A DNA stretch of 18,353 nt from Bdellovibrionales bacterium (GTDB lineage: Bacteria > Bdellovibrionota > UBA1018 > CAIMNF01): the NCBI GenBank assembly GCA_947457605.1, contig CANGWP010000031.1, positions 1-18,353 of the forward strand, given 5' to 3'. A program made the translations under genes and the position numbers. The stretch's first letter is position 1. Each line of letters opens with the position of its first letter. Under the pieces are notes generated by a model, which did not search any database, was not told the DNA's origin, and saw only the letters and a program-made list of their open reading frames with translations. Of this stretch, positions 1 to 6,844 are shown piece after piece.

Positions 1-287
1 GTTCCATTCAGATCGAGTCCAAAGCCGCTGTCACCGCTGATGACTTTCGTGAAAAGAATCGTATAGCCAAGTCCGATGTCAAAGTGGGAGTTGATGCTGC
101 GACGATAGCCGATCCGGTACGTTCCGAATGCGGCAAGTTTACCACTTGTGTCCCCGGAGCTGGCGTCAAGCGAGAAACCTCCGATCTCGAGATCCACGCT
201 GTTTCCGGTCGCAAATGCAGGGTTTGCCATCAAAAGAATCATGCAGACTGCCCACTTCCGGCTATGCGGCTTTTTTCGTTTTATCAT
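1..287 (-). CDS. Exported protein, probable outer-membrane beta-barrel (partial, C-terminus outside window)
   Basis: An open frame runs from ATG at 287 to the window edge (95 complete codons, no stop). The first 26 or so residues form a signal peptide: a basic stretch (MIKRKKPHSRK), a short hydrophobic core and an AFA cleavage site before TGN. The mature part alternates polar and hydrophobic residues with many Gly, Tyr and Phe (for example GTYRIGYRRS and DIGLGYTILF), which is typical of beta-barrel strands. The start overlaps the 3' end of the FliG-like gene by 26 nt, so it is probably the last visible gene of the stator operon and translationally coupled. An internal ATG at 242 would lose the basic N-region, so 287 is preferred although no clear ribosome binding site is seen. 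The family cannot be named from this fragment; the barrel call is inference from composition. Confidence 0.72.
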   Translation of the reverse strand, partial: MIKRKKPHSRKWAVCMILLMANPAFATGNSVDLEIGGFSLDASSGDTSGKLAAFGTYRIGYRRSINSHFDIGLGYTILFTKVISGDSGFGLDLNG

Positions 288-2040
288 TGGCCTGGGATTC
301 CAGAGTCTCGCTGGAATCGCTCTCTTTTGGGTTTTTGTTTGACTTCAAAAAATCATCAAGGACATCAATGGCCGAGGTTTCCCTTTCAGTGTCGAATTTC
401 TTGAACTCGAATCCTATGAGTTCACGCACCCTTCCGGTCATCGCGGATTCGGGATTCCTGTCGATGCGTTTCAGGTTTTCAATGAACATGTAGTTCTGCT
501 TTTCGCTGAAGAACCTTTGGATCTTCTTGCGCTCGGTTTGGGCAACATTGAAGAGGGCCTGTGCCCATTGATCGGGTGTGAATTTTGGGACAAAGAGCTG
601 AAGGGCCGTCTCCTCCGCATCAAGGACCTTGAAGAAAGGGGGACGATGAAGATGGATCGCCGAATCTGACTTTGAGGCAAGGTAGATCTCCCGCTCCTCC
701 TCCACGGAGGCATTGGATAGGAATTCCCTCAGTTCCATCTCGATCTTGTGCTTTTCGAATGCCTGAGGAGCCCTGAGGGGAAGGCTCTTCAGAGCCTCAT
801 CCGATATTTTTTTGCATTCGGCATCACTCAGGGCCCGGGGTTTGAAGTCCGGATCGAGAAGATCCGCCCAGGCTCCCGGGAACGCCTTTCTTCCGGCTTC
901 GATTGCTTTTCCTTTTGGAAGATGTCCGAGGATTGCCATGCCGCGGTCCCGGTCAAGCGAGCGAATGAAGACAGGGAGTTTTTCGTTCAGGCGCCATACG
1001 TGGATCAGCATCGTTTCAAGTGCGGGTGAGCGCCCGGTGTCGGATTCCTTGATCAATTTTTGAAAAATCTCCAGATGGGTCAGCTCGAATCGTTCTGCCT
1101 TTAACAATGCATCAAACCACCAGTCGCCGGCACTCATCGAGAAAAGTGTGTTACGCATCTGTACCGGGAGCTCCGAGAGGATGGCGCCGAGTTTGCCCGG
1201 ATTCCTTCGGCCATAGTCATCAAGAATGATCATCGACTTGAGATTCGGGAAGTCTTTTTGATCGCGCAGCTGGTTCACCAACTTCGAGATGATTTCGCTG
1301 ATCTTGATCGGATCCGAGAGCTCCAATCCCCGCTTTGGTCCCGCGAAATCATCCCCCCCTGACTCGTCTTGCCTTGAAGGGGAGGTCATTCCCGTAGGGG
1401 ACAGCCCCATGGGTGTAGAAACACTGGATGCGGTGTTCTTGGAGCCTTCGGCAAGGGCCCTCGTGATCTTCTGGGTGGATTGCCGGTTGATCAGATAAAG
1501 CCCGATCAGGAAAAGAACTGCAAGTCCTAGTGCCATCAGGCCCTGAAGATAACGGTTGCTCGACCGGGTCCAGTTCCTGACTTCGATTTTTACCTCGTCG
1601 CGTGCCGGGGTCAGGTGAAGACTCTTGAAGATATTCTCCCGAACCTCCACGATTTCCGAATCGCTTGTGCCGCTGCTCAAAGAGATGTCCACCACGATTT
1701 TCGTGGTGCGGAGCTGCAGATGCTGGAGGGAGAGTGTGGGAACGTCCCATTCATCCTTGATTTCCTCTGAATAGGAATCGAAAAATGGAAGTGTTTCGTT
1801 GTCCTGCGTTTTTGCGTTGATTCTTCTCAGCGGCTCAACGCTCACATTCACCAGAAAAGGCTGGTCCGGAAAGCGGGCCTTCAGGTAGGATCCGGCTTTG
1901 TCTCTCAGATCGTCCTCGAGTTCGGCCACTCTCGGATGTTTTTGGATGGTTTCCGCACTGGCAATCCCCATGGTGAAACCGAGGATTCCGATGATCCTTG
2001 TGATCGAAGTTCTGAATTTGGATTTTTCCGCGTTTTTCAT
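262..2040 (-). CDS. Membrane-anchored FliF/FliG-like rotor protein, non-flagellar context
   Basis: 592 residues. A signal peptide or first membrane segment lies at about 12-29. A periplasmic domain (about 34-160) ends in a pattern like FliF/YscJ secretin-ring proteins just before a membrane segment at 165-184 (LQGLMALGLAVLFLIGLYLI). A low-complexity Ser/Thr/Pro linker spans 190-245, followed by a long helical cytoplasmic region. Residues 278-300 (RRNPGKLGAILSELPVQM) resemble the FliG middle domain. Residues 467-527 can be laid without gaps on the C-terminal torque domain of E. coli FliG as I remember it, with LREKFLRNMSQRAAD matched by ERKKIQRFFSEKQNY. The tail after 555 is polar. The start overlaps the MotB stop by 4 nt and the gene lacks its own clear ribosome binding site, so coupling is likely. 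Overall it looks like the C-terminal half of FliF joined to a diverged FliG, presumably the rotor partner of the adjacent stator. Homology is judged by eye and is distant. Confidence 0.7.
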   Translation of the reverse strand: MKNAEKSKFRTSITRIIGILGFTMGIASAETIQKHPRVAELEDDLRDKAGSYLKARFPDQPFLVNVSVEPLRRINAKTQDNETLPFFDSYSEEIKDEWDVPTLSLQHLQLRTTKIVVDISLSSGTSDSEIVEVRENIFKSLHLTPARDEVKIEVRNWTRSSNRYLQGLMALGLAVLFLIGLYLINRQSTQKITRALAEGSKNTASSVSTPMGLSPTGMTSPSRQDESGGDDFAGPKRGLELSDPIKISEIISKLVNQLRDQKDFPNLKSMIILDDYGRRNPGKLGAILSELPVQMRNTLFSMSAGDWWFDALLKAERFELTHLEIFQKLIKESDTGRSPALETMLIHVWRLNEKLPVFIRSLDRDRGMAILGHLPKGKAIEAGRKAFPGAWADLLDPDFKPRALSDAECKKISDEALKSLPLRAPQAFEKHKIEMELREFLSNASVEEEREIYLASKSDSAIHLHRPPFFKVLDAEETALQLFVPKFTPDQWAQALFNVAQTERKKIQRFFSEKQNYMFIENLKRIDRNPESAMTGRVRELIGFEFKKFDTERETSAIDVLDDFLKSNKNPKESDSSETLESQANDKTKKAA

Positions 2041-2786
2041 GGTTTTTCCTTGGGTAGGGGCTCAATGGCCAGCACCACCTTTCGGGCGAATCGATCCCCT
2101 TTTTTATCCTTTTGTACCGAGTCCGATCCCGCATCAATGTTCCCCGGGATGCGGTTCGCAAATGTTTCCCCGAATCCGACTATTTTCATTCTGGACAAAG
2201 GGATTCCGGAAGACTGAAGCACCCTCATGGAGGAAATTGCGCGGAGTGCGGACAATTCCAGGTTATCCCGATACCGATGACCCGTCCTTACGGGTACGGT
2301 ATCTGTGAATGCTTTGACATTCAGCATGTGGGTGCCTGCGAACTTCACATATTTTTTTGCAAAGAATTCAAGGTGTTTTTTTGCTCCCGACCGCACGTCC
2401 TCTCGACCGAGGTCGAAGAAAGTGACCAACGGAAATTGAATGATGACCTTTTCTCCATCCCGAGTCACAGAGCCGCCCCAGTCTTGAATGACCGCAGGAT
2501 CGAGTTCACCCCTGGTGTCCTCTCCAAGTTTCATTTTTGGAGGGGAATTCAGGGTTTCAGTTTCCGCAGAGGCTTTCTTCTCGCCGAACTCCGCAAGCAG
2601 CTCCTTCCTGAGAAGGGTTTTCTGCTCTTCTTGTTTATTGTTTATGTTGAAATACAGGATGAAAAAGGTGAGGAGAAGGGTGATCATGTCTCCGTAAGAG
2701 ATTGCCCAGCTTCCTTCTGCATCGGTTTCTCCCTCGCCCAAGGATCTTCTTGAATTCCGAAACCCTGTGGATTCCCCTTGGGTCAT
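2037..2786 (-). CDS. motB: MotB-like stator subunit with OmpA peptidoglycan-binding domain
   Basis: 249 residues. A short cytoplasmic N-terminus is followed by one membrane helix (about 27-47) with the MotB signature SWAISYGDMITLLLTFF. Asp33 sits where the essential ion-carrying aspartate of MotB lies. A linker (50-110) leads to an OmpA/MotB C-terminal domain with FTDTVPV (Asp162) and NLELSALRA (Arg182), the positions that normally contact peptidoglycan diaminopimelate. In the family, MotB pairs with MotA as an ion channel anchored to the cell wall. The start ATG overlaps the MotA stop by 4 nt, and the stop overlaps the FliF/FliG-like start by 4 nt. The DM pair after SYG, rather than DF, is compatible with either proton or sodium use; the ion cannot be decided here. 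Confidence 0.93.
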   Translation of the reverse strand: MTQGESTGFRNSRRSLGEGETDAEGSWAISYGDMITLLLTFFILYFNINNKQEEQKTLLRKELLAEFGEKKASAETETLNSPPKMKLGEDTRGELDPAVIQDWGGSVTRDGEKVIIQFPLVTFFDLGREDVRSGAKKHLEFFAKKYVKFAGTHMLNVKAFTDTVPVRTGHRYRDNLELSALRAISSMRVLQSSGIPLSRMKIVGFGETFANRIPGNIDAGSDSVQKDKKGDRFARKVVLAIEPLPKEKP

Positions 2787-3595
2787 GATGCTTCCTCCAG
2801 TGTTGGATTTGTCCCTTCGATTCCATCGGAGAACAGATTGAGACGGTCCCGTTTTGGAACAAAGGAGTTCAGTGTTTCCTGGGACTCAAGAAGATTGGTG
2901 CGCAGGGATGCCAAAATCACCGCTTGATGCGCCAGTTCGGAAGCTTTCTTTTCCTCAAGCGCCCTTTTCAGGAGATTTTCTCCAGCCGGGTTGATCACGA
3001 GATTCGCCACCAGAAGTCCGTAGAGTGTTGCGACAAGCGCAACGGCCATTCTGAGCCCCGTTTCGGTCGAGCTTGCCCCCTCGGAAATGGAACGCATCAG
3101 ACTCATGAGGCCGAGCACTGTTCCCACGAGACCGAACGCAGGTGGATATTTTGACAGTGACCGAACGACGTTTGCGATCTTGATTTTCCGCTCACACGAT
3201 TGGAAGATCCGCTCCTCGAGAATGGACCTGATCTTCTCGGTCGGGAAGCCCAGCTGGATCAGTTCTGCGCCATCCTGAAGGGTGCGGTGTGCGAGTGTTT
3301 CCGTTTTTTCCAAATCGAATTTCGGCTGACCTTCAAGCGCTGATTGGATGAGGTTGAAGCAGTGTCGGTTCAGCACTTTCAGATCGATCGACGTTCCCCG
3401 AAAAAGAACACGGACGGCGAGCTTTATTTCCTCAAGATCCTGCCACGGGAATATGATGGTCGCCACGGCAAGGGTACCCCCGAGAACAACGATCACACCC
3501 ACAGGATCCACATAATTCGAGAAATCCTGTTTCAGGTGGAAGATTGAGAATGTGATGGCGACGAAGGAGATGATGATTCCGATTATGAATTGCAT
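2783..3595 (-). CDS. motA: MotA-like stator subunit
   Basis: 270 residues with the MotA four-helix layout: TM1 at about 2-18, TM2 at 32-49, a cytoplasmic domain of about 100 residues, TM3 at 152-170 (PPAFGLVGTVLGLM, with the family's conserved proline at 152) and TM4 at 181-201, followed by NPAGENLL with the second conserved proline at 203. Length is close to that of PomA/MotA proteins (250-290). MotA forms the ring around MotB and pushes on FliG. Here the basic/acidic stretch LEERIFQSCERKIK (126-139) is the likely cytoplasmic contact region. A GAGGA-type ribosome binding site (TGAGGAAAC) lies about 8 nt before the start and uses the stop region of the lipoprotein gene upstream, with a 9-nt gap. 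It overlaps motB by 4 nt. No flagellar structural gene is adjacent. Confidence 0.93.
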   Translation of the reverse strand: MQFIIGIIISFVAITFSIFHLKQDFSNYVDPVGVIVVLGGTLAVATIIFPWQDLEEIKLAVRVLFRGTSIDLKVLNRHCFNLIQSALEGQPKFDLEKTETLAHRTLQDGAELIQLGFPTEKIRSILEERIFQSCERKIKIANVVRSLSKYPPAFGLVGTVLGLMSLMRSISEGASSTETGLRMAVALVATLYGLLVANLVINPAGENLLKRALEEKKASELAHQAVILASLRTNLLESQETLNSFVPKRDRLNLFSDGIEGTNPTLEEAS

Positions 3596-3604
3596 AAAGT
3601 TTCC

Positions 3605-4216
3605 TCAGTCGCTTTTCCCCAGGATTGATTTTATTTTCCCGATCATCTTCTGGGTTTCCAAGTTCTGGGGATTCAGATTCAAGGACGTTTCATAGGCCAT
3701 AAGCGCCTGATCGAGATTTTTCTGCAGATAGCGTACGTTTCCAAGGAGGTCCCAAAAAACCGCAACATTCGAGAACTTCGCAGTGTAGGTGGCGAGCGAA
3801 CGTTCCGCTTCGACATAACTCTTTTTGTAGATCAGCCTCAGGATCTGCGCGACCCCTTCGCTTACCTCGCTTGTGGTGTTTGAGCCCTCGATCCGAGTCA
3901 GTTGGGCGTGAACCCGTCCGGATGCTGTTGTGGAGGCGGGAGGCACAAGAAAGGATTCGCTCCTGTAGCCTTCCTTTTGAACGGTGATCTGCAAGGCATC
4001 CCGAAAGAGCGCCGGAGCATTGGAGTTCGTGAGCTCAAGCGGTGTTTTTCCAATCTTGTCCTTGCTGTTATTGGCAGCCAAAATGTAGACATCCGCCCCA
4101 TCAGGATTGCTTTCCACCTTAAGGCGGTTGCTTGCACACGCACTCAGAATCCCGGTAAGGATGATTGCCAGAATTGCAAATCGGGTATTTCGAATGGAGA
4201 TGAGATTAAGACTCAT
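3605..4216 (-). CDS. PEGA-domain and TPR lipoprotein, first gene of the stator operon
   Basis: 203 residues. The N-terminus is a lipoprotein signal with lipobox LSAC (Cys27). Residue +2 is Ala, not Asp, so outer-membrane sorting is expected by the E. coli rule. Residues 31-92 match the PEGA pattern (LKVESNPDGADVYI ... IGKTPLEL ... ITVQKEGY), a small beta-domain common in surface and envelope proteins. Residues 118-200 are helical and read as about two tetratricopeptide-like units (WDLLGNVRYLQKNLDQALMAYE, then LNPQNLETQKMIGKI), likely a protein-binding platform. It lies 9 nt upstream of motA in the same direction. A plausible role is an outer-membrane or periplasmic scaffold for the motor encoded downstream; that role is inferred only from the operon. 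No clear Shine-Dalgarno sequence precedes the ATG. Confidence 0.85.
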   Translation of the reverse strand: MSLNLISIRNTRFAILAIILTGILSACASNRLKVESNPDGADVYILAANNSKDKIGKTPLELTNSNAPALFRDALQITVQKEGYRSESFLVPPASTTASGRVHAQLTRIEGSNTTSEVSEGVAQILRLIYKKSYVEAERSLATYTAKFSNVAVFWDLLGNVRYLQKNLDQALMAYETSLNLNPQNLETQKMIGKIKSILGKSD

Positions 4217-4248
4217 AAATGTACTTCGGTTGATGGAGTCGAAATCTT

Positions 4249-4254
4249 TATAAT
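4249..4254 (+). promoter_or_regulatory. Perfect TATAAT -10 hexamer in the divergent intergenic region
   Basis: TATAAT occurs in the 135-bp gap between the lipoprotein gene (minus) and the EamA permease (plus). The best -35 for the plus strand is only TTCGGT with an 18-bp spacer, so recognition is uncertain. On the minus strand the overlapping TATAAA (4252 to 4247) could serve the stator operon, also with a poor -35. The gap holds no other recognisable element. Confidence 0.35.
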
Positions 4255-4351
4255 TTTTCAGGCTCTTCCGGACTTTGCCTCATTGGGATCAAAAAACGAC
4301 GAGAGAATCAAATGATTGACGGAAAAAATGCTTTGGAGGAAGCTTGGGTTC

Positions 4352-5248
4352 ATGGTTCCAGATTCGAAGACCGCATTGCTCCCGATTCTTGCACTTTTCG
4401 CGGTTCAGCTGATCTTTGGCTTTAATTATGCCGCGGCAAAGGTGGTTTTGGAGCATTATCCACCGACCGTTTGGGGTGCGGTGAGACTTTTGGTCTGCGC
4501 CCTCGTGATGTTCGCAGCTTCGAGGTTTCTTGTCGCCCCGGAGAAACGTGTTTTTGACAGGCCATTTCTGGCAAAGACCGCGCTCTATGGAACCATCGGG
4601 ATGGCTCTGACCCAATTCTTTTTTTTGATGGGACTTCGCCATACGACAACGGTCAATGCCGCGATCATGAATACCCTGACCCCGCTTTTCACGCTCATGA
4701 TCGGGGTGCTGATCGGAATCGAGAAGGCGACTCCAAGAAAGTGGGTGGGGTTTTTCCTTGCAATCACCGGAGCCGTTGTCATTCGGGATTTGAGTGAGTT
4801 TCATTTTGGAAGCGATACGCTGATCGGGGACTTGTTTACGCTTCTGAATTGCATTTCCTTGGCTCTCTACTTCACGCTCAGCCAGAAATTCCTGCGGCAG
4901 AATTCTCCGTTCTGGGCAACCGCTTGGATGTTCCTGTTTGGTTCGATCGCGCTCTTCCTTTTTTCCGGAAGCGAGCTGCCCCTTTTGTTTCAGGGTGGCC
5001 TTGATCAAAGGTTCTTCATTGCCGCTGCTTACAATGTTGTTTTTGCCACTTTGATCACCTATTTTTTGAACGCTTGGACGCTGACCAAGGTGAGTCCATC
5101 GTTGGTTGCAATCTTTTTTTATTTTCAGCCTGTCATCGCCGTTTTCAATGGTTGGTATAGTCTGGGAGAGTCTCCGACGGTTCGAACTTTTGCTGCGATG
5201 GGATTGATCTTCGGAGGTCTTGGTCTCGGAGTGGTGAGGAAAAAATGA
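4352..5248 (+). CDS. EamA/DMT-superfamily permease
   Basis: 298 residues from ATG 4352. Two EamA repeats of five helices each are visible: residues about 7-135, ending at the GFFLAITGAVVI block, and about 147-295, ending at the LIFGGLGLGVV block. Markers include WGAVRLLVCALVMF in helix 2 and NTLTPLFTLMIGVLI in helix 4. Such drug/metabolite transporters export small metabolites such as amino acids from the inner membrane; the substrate cannot be told. The frame stays open upstream to a TTG at 4316 and an ATG at 4328. The ATG at 4352 is preferred because GGAGGA at 4335-4340 lies 11 nt before it and the membrane domain starts at once. The stop overlaps the RDD-family start by 4 nt (ATGA), implying co-translation. 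Confidence 0.88.
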   Translation: MVPDSKTALLPILALFAVQLIFGFNYAAAKVVLEHYPPTVWGAVRLLVCALVMFAASRFLVAPEKRVFDRPFLAKTALYGTIGMALTQFFFLMGLRHTTTVNAAIMNTLTPLFTLMIGVLIGIEKATPRKWVGFFLAITGAVVIRDLSEFHFGSDTLIGDLFTLLNCISLALYFTLSQKFLRQNSPFWATAWMFLFGSIALFLFSGSELPLLFQGGLDQRFFIAAAYNVVFATLITYFLNAWTLTKVSPSLVAIFFYFQPVIAVFNGWYSLGESPTVRTFAAMGLIFGGLGLGVVRKK

Positions 5249-5862
5249 AATACGCGGGATTCTGGATTCGGACATTGGCCCATCTGATTGATTTTGTGAT
5301 CTGGAACGGAGTGGAGTTCGGTCTTGAGTCAGCGATTACAAAAACATTCGCACTTCCAGCCACAGGGGAGCAAATTGTGGGAGTGGTCCTGACGCTTCTC
5401 ATTGCTTATCTCTACTATGTGGAGCTTCCGATGAAATTCGGAACGACACCCGGGAAGAAGCTTTTTCACATTTATGTGGTTCGCTTGAACCAAGACCAGC
5501 CGGTTTCACGGAAGGTGCTCTTGCTTCGCCTGATCGGATATGTGTTCTCTTATCTTGCCCTGGGATGCGGATTCTTGATGGTGCTTTTTCACCCAAGGAA
5601 GCTTGGATTGCATGACCTCTTTTCGGGAACCGCGAGCATCCGGAAGCCGCCTGGACAGGGGGGGGGCGGAGCCCGGAAGGATCAGTTGAGTTTCTCGTCC
5701 CAGAGTTCCCTGGAAAAGATGCGAAGCTCGTTCAGCTTTTTCCAAAGATCGGCACGGTATCCTTCCGGAGTATCAAAACACTCCTGCTCCAGGGTCCAAA
5801 GGTCATGGTGCAGTCGGTTCACTGCGGCCTGCAGGCCCTCGGTCCGGGCGATTTCGCGATAA
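5245..5862 (+). CDS. RDD-family membrane protein with anomalous C-terminal extension
   Basis: 205 residues as read. Residues 1-134 are a typical RDD domain: an Arg/Asp first segment (GFWIRTLAHLIDFVI), a second helix (IVGVVLTLLIAYLYYVE), the TTPGKKLFHIYVV loop, a third helix (RLIGYVFSYLALGCGFLMV) and the closing KLGLHDLFSGT. The function of RDD proteins is poorly defined; some are linked to ion or metabolite transport. After residue 134 the frame enters a 9-G run (5658-5666) and continues for 71 Ser/Arg-rich residues that lie antisense to the 69-residue gene at 5682-5891. With one G fewer the frame would stop at TGA 5687-5689, giving 147 residues, a normal RDD length. The tail is therefore probably not native and reflects a sequencing error, a slippage variant or a frameshift. 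Confidence 0.82.
   Translation: MKYAGFWIRTLAHLIDFVIWNGVEFGLESAITKTFALPATGEQIVGVVLTLLIAYLYYVELPMKFGTTPGKKLFHIYVVRLNQDQPVSRKVLLLRLIGYVFSYLALGCGFLMVLFHPRKLGLHDLFSGTASIRKPPGQGGGGARKDQLSFSSQSSLEKMRSSFSFFQRSARYPSGVSKHSCSRVQRSWCSRFTAACRPSVRAISR
5658..5666 (+). repeat. Homopolymer run of nine G inside the RDD gene
   Basis: A nine-base G tract sits at codons 138-141 of the RDD-family gene. Runs of this length are prone to slipped-strand changes in vivo and to indel errors in sequencing. Loss of one G moves the stop from 5862 to 5689. Confidence 0.9.
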
Positions 5863-5891
5863 GTATCCTTGGAGTAAACGGCGTCGCTCAT
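5682..5891 (-). CDS. 69-residue cytoplasmic helical protein, unknown function
   Basis: The product is an ordinary-looking soluble protein: charged and amphipathic, with Trp and Tyr (LHHDLWTLEQECFDTPEGY, ADLWKKLNELRIFSRELW) and no signal peptide or membrane segment. It is predicted mostly alpha-helical. I do not recognise the family. Support for a real gene is the protein-like composition and a promoter TTTACA-17-TAGTCT ending 11 nt before the ATG. There is no Shine-Dalgarno sequence. It is convergent with the RDD gene, whose doubtful tail covers most of it, and divergent from the FecR-like gene 43 bp away. Confidence 0.68.
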   Translation of the reverse strand: MSDAVYSKDTYREIARTEGLQAAVNRLHHDLWTLEQECFDTPEGYRADLWKKLNELRIFSRELWDEKLN

Positions 5892-5897
5892 AATTGT

Positions 5898-5925
5898 TTT
5901 TCAGACTAAACGGCCATGATATTCT
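5898..5925 (+). promoter_or_regulatory. Sigma-70-type promoter for the FecR-like gene
   Basis: TTTTCA (5898-5903), a 16-bp spacer and TATTCT (5920-5925). The -10 ends 9 nt before the GTG start, so the transcript would have almost no leader. It overlaps the divergent promoter of the 69-residue gene. Confidence 0.5.
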
Positions 5926-5931
5926 TGTAAA
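5903..5931 (-). promoter_or_regulatory. Sigma-70-type promoter for the 69-residue gene
   Basis: Read on the minus strand: TTTACA (5931-5926, 5 of 6 consensus bases), a 17-bp spacer and TAGTCT (5908-5903). The ATG follows 11 nt after the -10. Its elements interleave with those of the FecR-like promoter, so the two polymerases would compete for the site. Confidence 0.5.
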
Positions 5932-5934
5932 CCA

Positions 5935-6714
5935 GTGAGACAGGCCTTTCGGTACCTTTTTTCCATGCTTTTCGTTCTGCCCTCCTTTGCGAGCACGGTC
6001 ATTCTGCCGGAGGATGAGGTGATTCTACCTCCTTTGTTGAATCGGGTCCGCTCGGATCTCGGGGGGGCTCCCGATGGGATCAACGTAATTCCCGCCAAAG
6101 GGCGCCTGAGGAGAGCCATTCCTGGGGAATGGTTTGACTATGGAGATAGCCTGGATCTGCCTGCTGCCGCCTCGTTTGAGGTCATTCAAAGTGAGGATCT
6201 TGCATGGGTCGGAGGAGGGGTGTTTCGTGGAACCATTGGCAATTATGCCAAGACCAAAAGTTCACTCACCCAAAATGCGATTTCCATGAAACGGGGCTGG
6301 ATCCGCGTCTGGATTCGCCCGGGGAAGTTCGAGTCTCTCATCCGAATCGAGGGGAATGGAGATGTTTTCACGGCAAACGATGCTGAATTTTGGCTCAATC
6401 TTCGAAGTGGTGCCTCAGACCTTTATGTGATTCGGGGTCAGGTGCTTTCCAAAGTCGCAGACCAGATTTTTGGTTCCGGGGTCTATGTGAGCCTGAAACC
6501 AGGTCAGAGAACCCCTCTGGCCCAATCCAAGGGATGGGAGGCTCAGGCCATGGAAGTCCCCATTGCGGCGGCATACCCAGGGTTTATCCGACTTTCGGGG
6601 GAGGTCTCTAAAGATTGGGACCGGGGCGCCACAACGGGTTTATTTGCAGAATATCGCAAAAAAGGGTGGAGAAAATTTCACCGATTGACTCCGGTTCGTA
6701 GAAAGCGCCAATGA
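5935..6714 (+). CDS. Exported FecR-like domain protein
   Basis: 259 residues from GTG 5935. Residues 1-20 form a signal peptide (MRQAFRYLFSMLFVLPSFAS). Residues 50-185 follow a FecR-type beta pattern: GRLRRAIPGEWFDYGDSL, then AASFEVIQSEDLAWVGGG, a glycine turn into GWIRVWI, VFTANDAEFWLNLRSG, YVIRGQVLSKV and VSLKPGQRTPL. In this family the domain appears in anti-sigma regulators and, in many Gram-negatives, in stand-alone exported proteins. With no cytoplasmic anti-sigma domain or membrane helix here, the latter is more likely. The C-terminus is strongly basic (GWRKFHRLTPVRRKRQ). The ATG at 5965 would cut the signal peptide, so GTG is chosen. It ends 54 bp before the tRNA, whose promoter starts within 7 bp of the stop codon. 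Confidence 0.75.
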   Translation: MRQAFRYLFSMLFVLPSFASTVILPEDEVILPPLLNRVRSDLGGAPDGINVIPAKGRLRRAIPGEWFDYGDSLDLPAAASFEVIQSEDLAWVGGGVFRGTIGNYAKTKSSLTQNAISMKRGWIRVWIRPGKFESLIRIEGNGDVFTANDAEFWLNLRSGASDLYVIRGQVLSKVADQIFGSGVYVSLKPGQRTPLAQSKGWEAQAMEVPIAAAYPGFIRLSGEVSKDWDRGATTGLFAEYRKKGWRKFHRLTPVRRKRQ

Positions 6715-6720
6715 TTGCTC

Positions 6721-6749
6721 TTGCCCATTCGCCTGTCTTTGATTATGCT
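6721..6749 (+). promoter_or_regulatory. Promoter of tRNA-Pro with GC-rich discriminator
   Basis: TTGCCC (6721-6726), a 17-bp spacer and TATGCT (6744-6749). The next bases, CGGCC, form a GC-rich discriminator, which in well-studied proteobacteria marks stable-RNA promoters under stringent control. The expected start is near 6756, about 13 nt before the mature tRNA. Confidence 0.7.
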
Positions 6750-6768
6750 CGGCCTTTAAAGAAATAGT

Positions 6769-6832
<64 letters not shown>

Positions 6833-6844
<12 letters not shown>

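Noticed and set aside
4289..5275. 328-residue minus-strand open frame opposite the EamA permease
   Set aside because: Low-complexity, highly charged composition (Lys, Gln, Glu, Arg) typical of the complement of a membrane-protein gene; the plus strand has clear EamA helices and a ribosome binding site.
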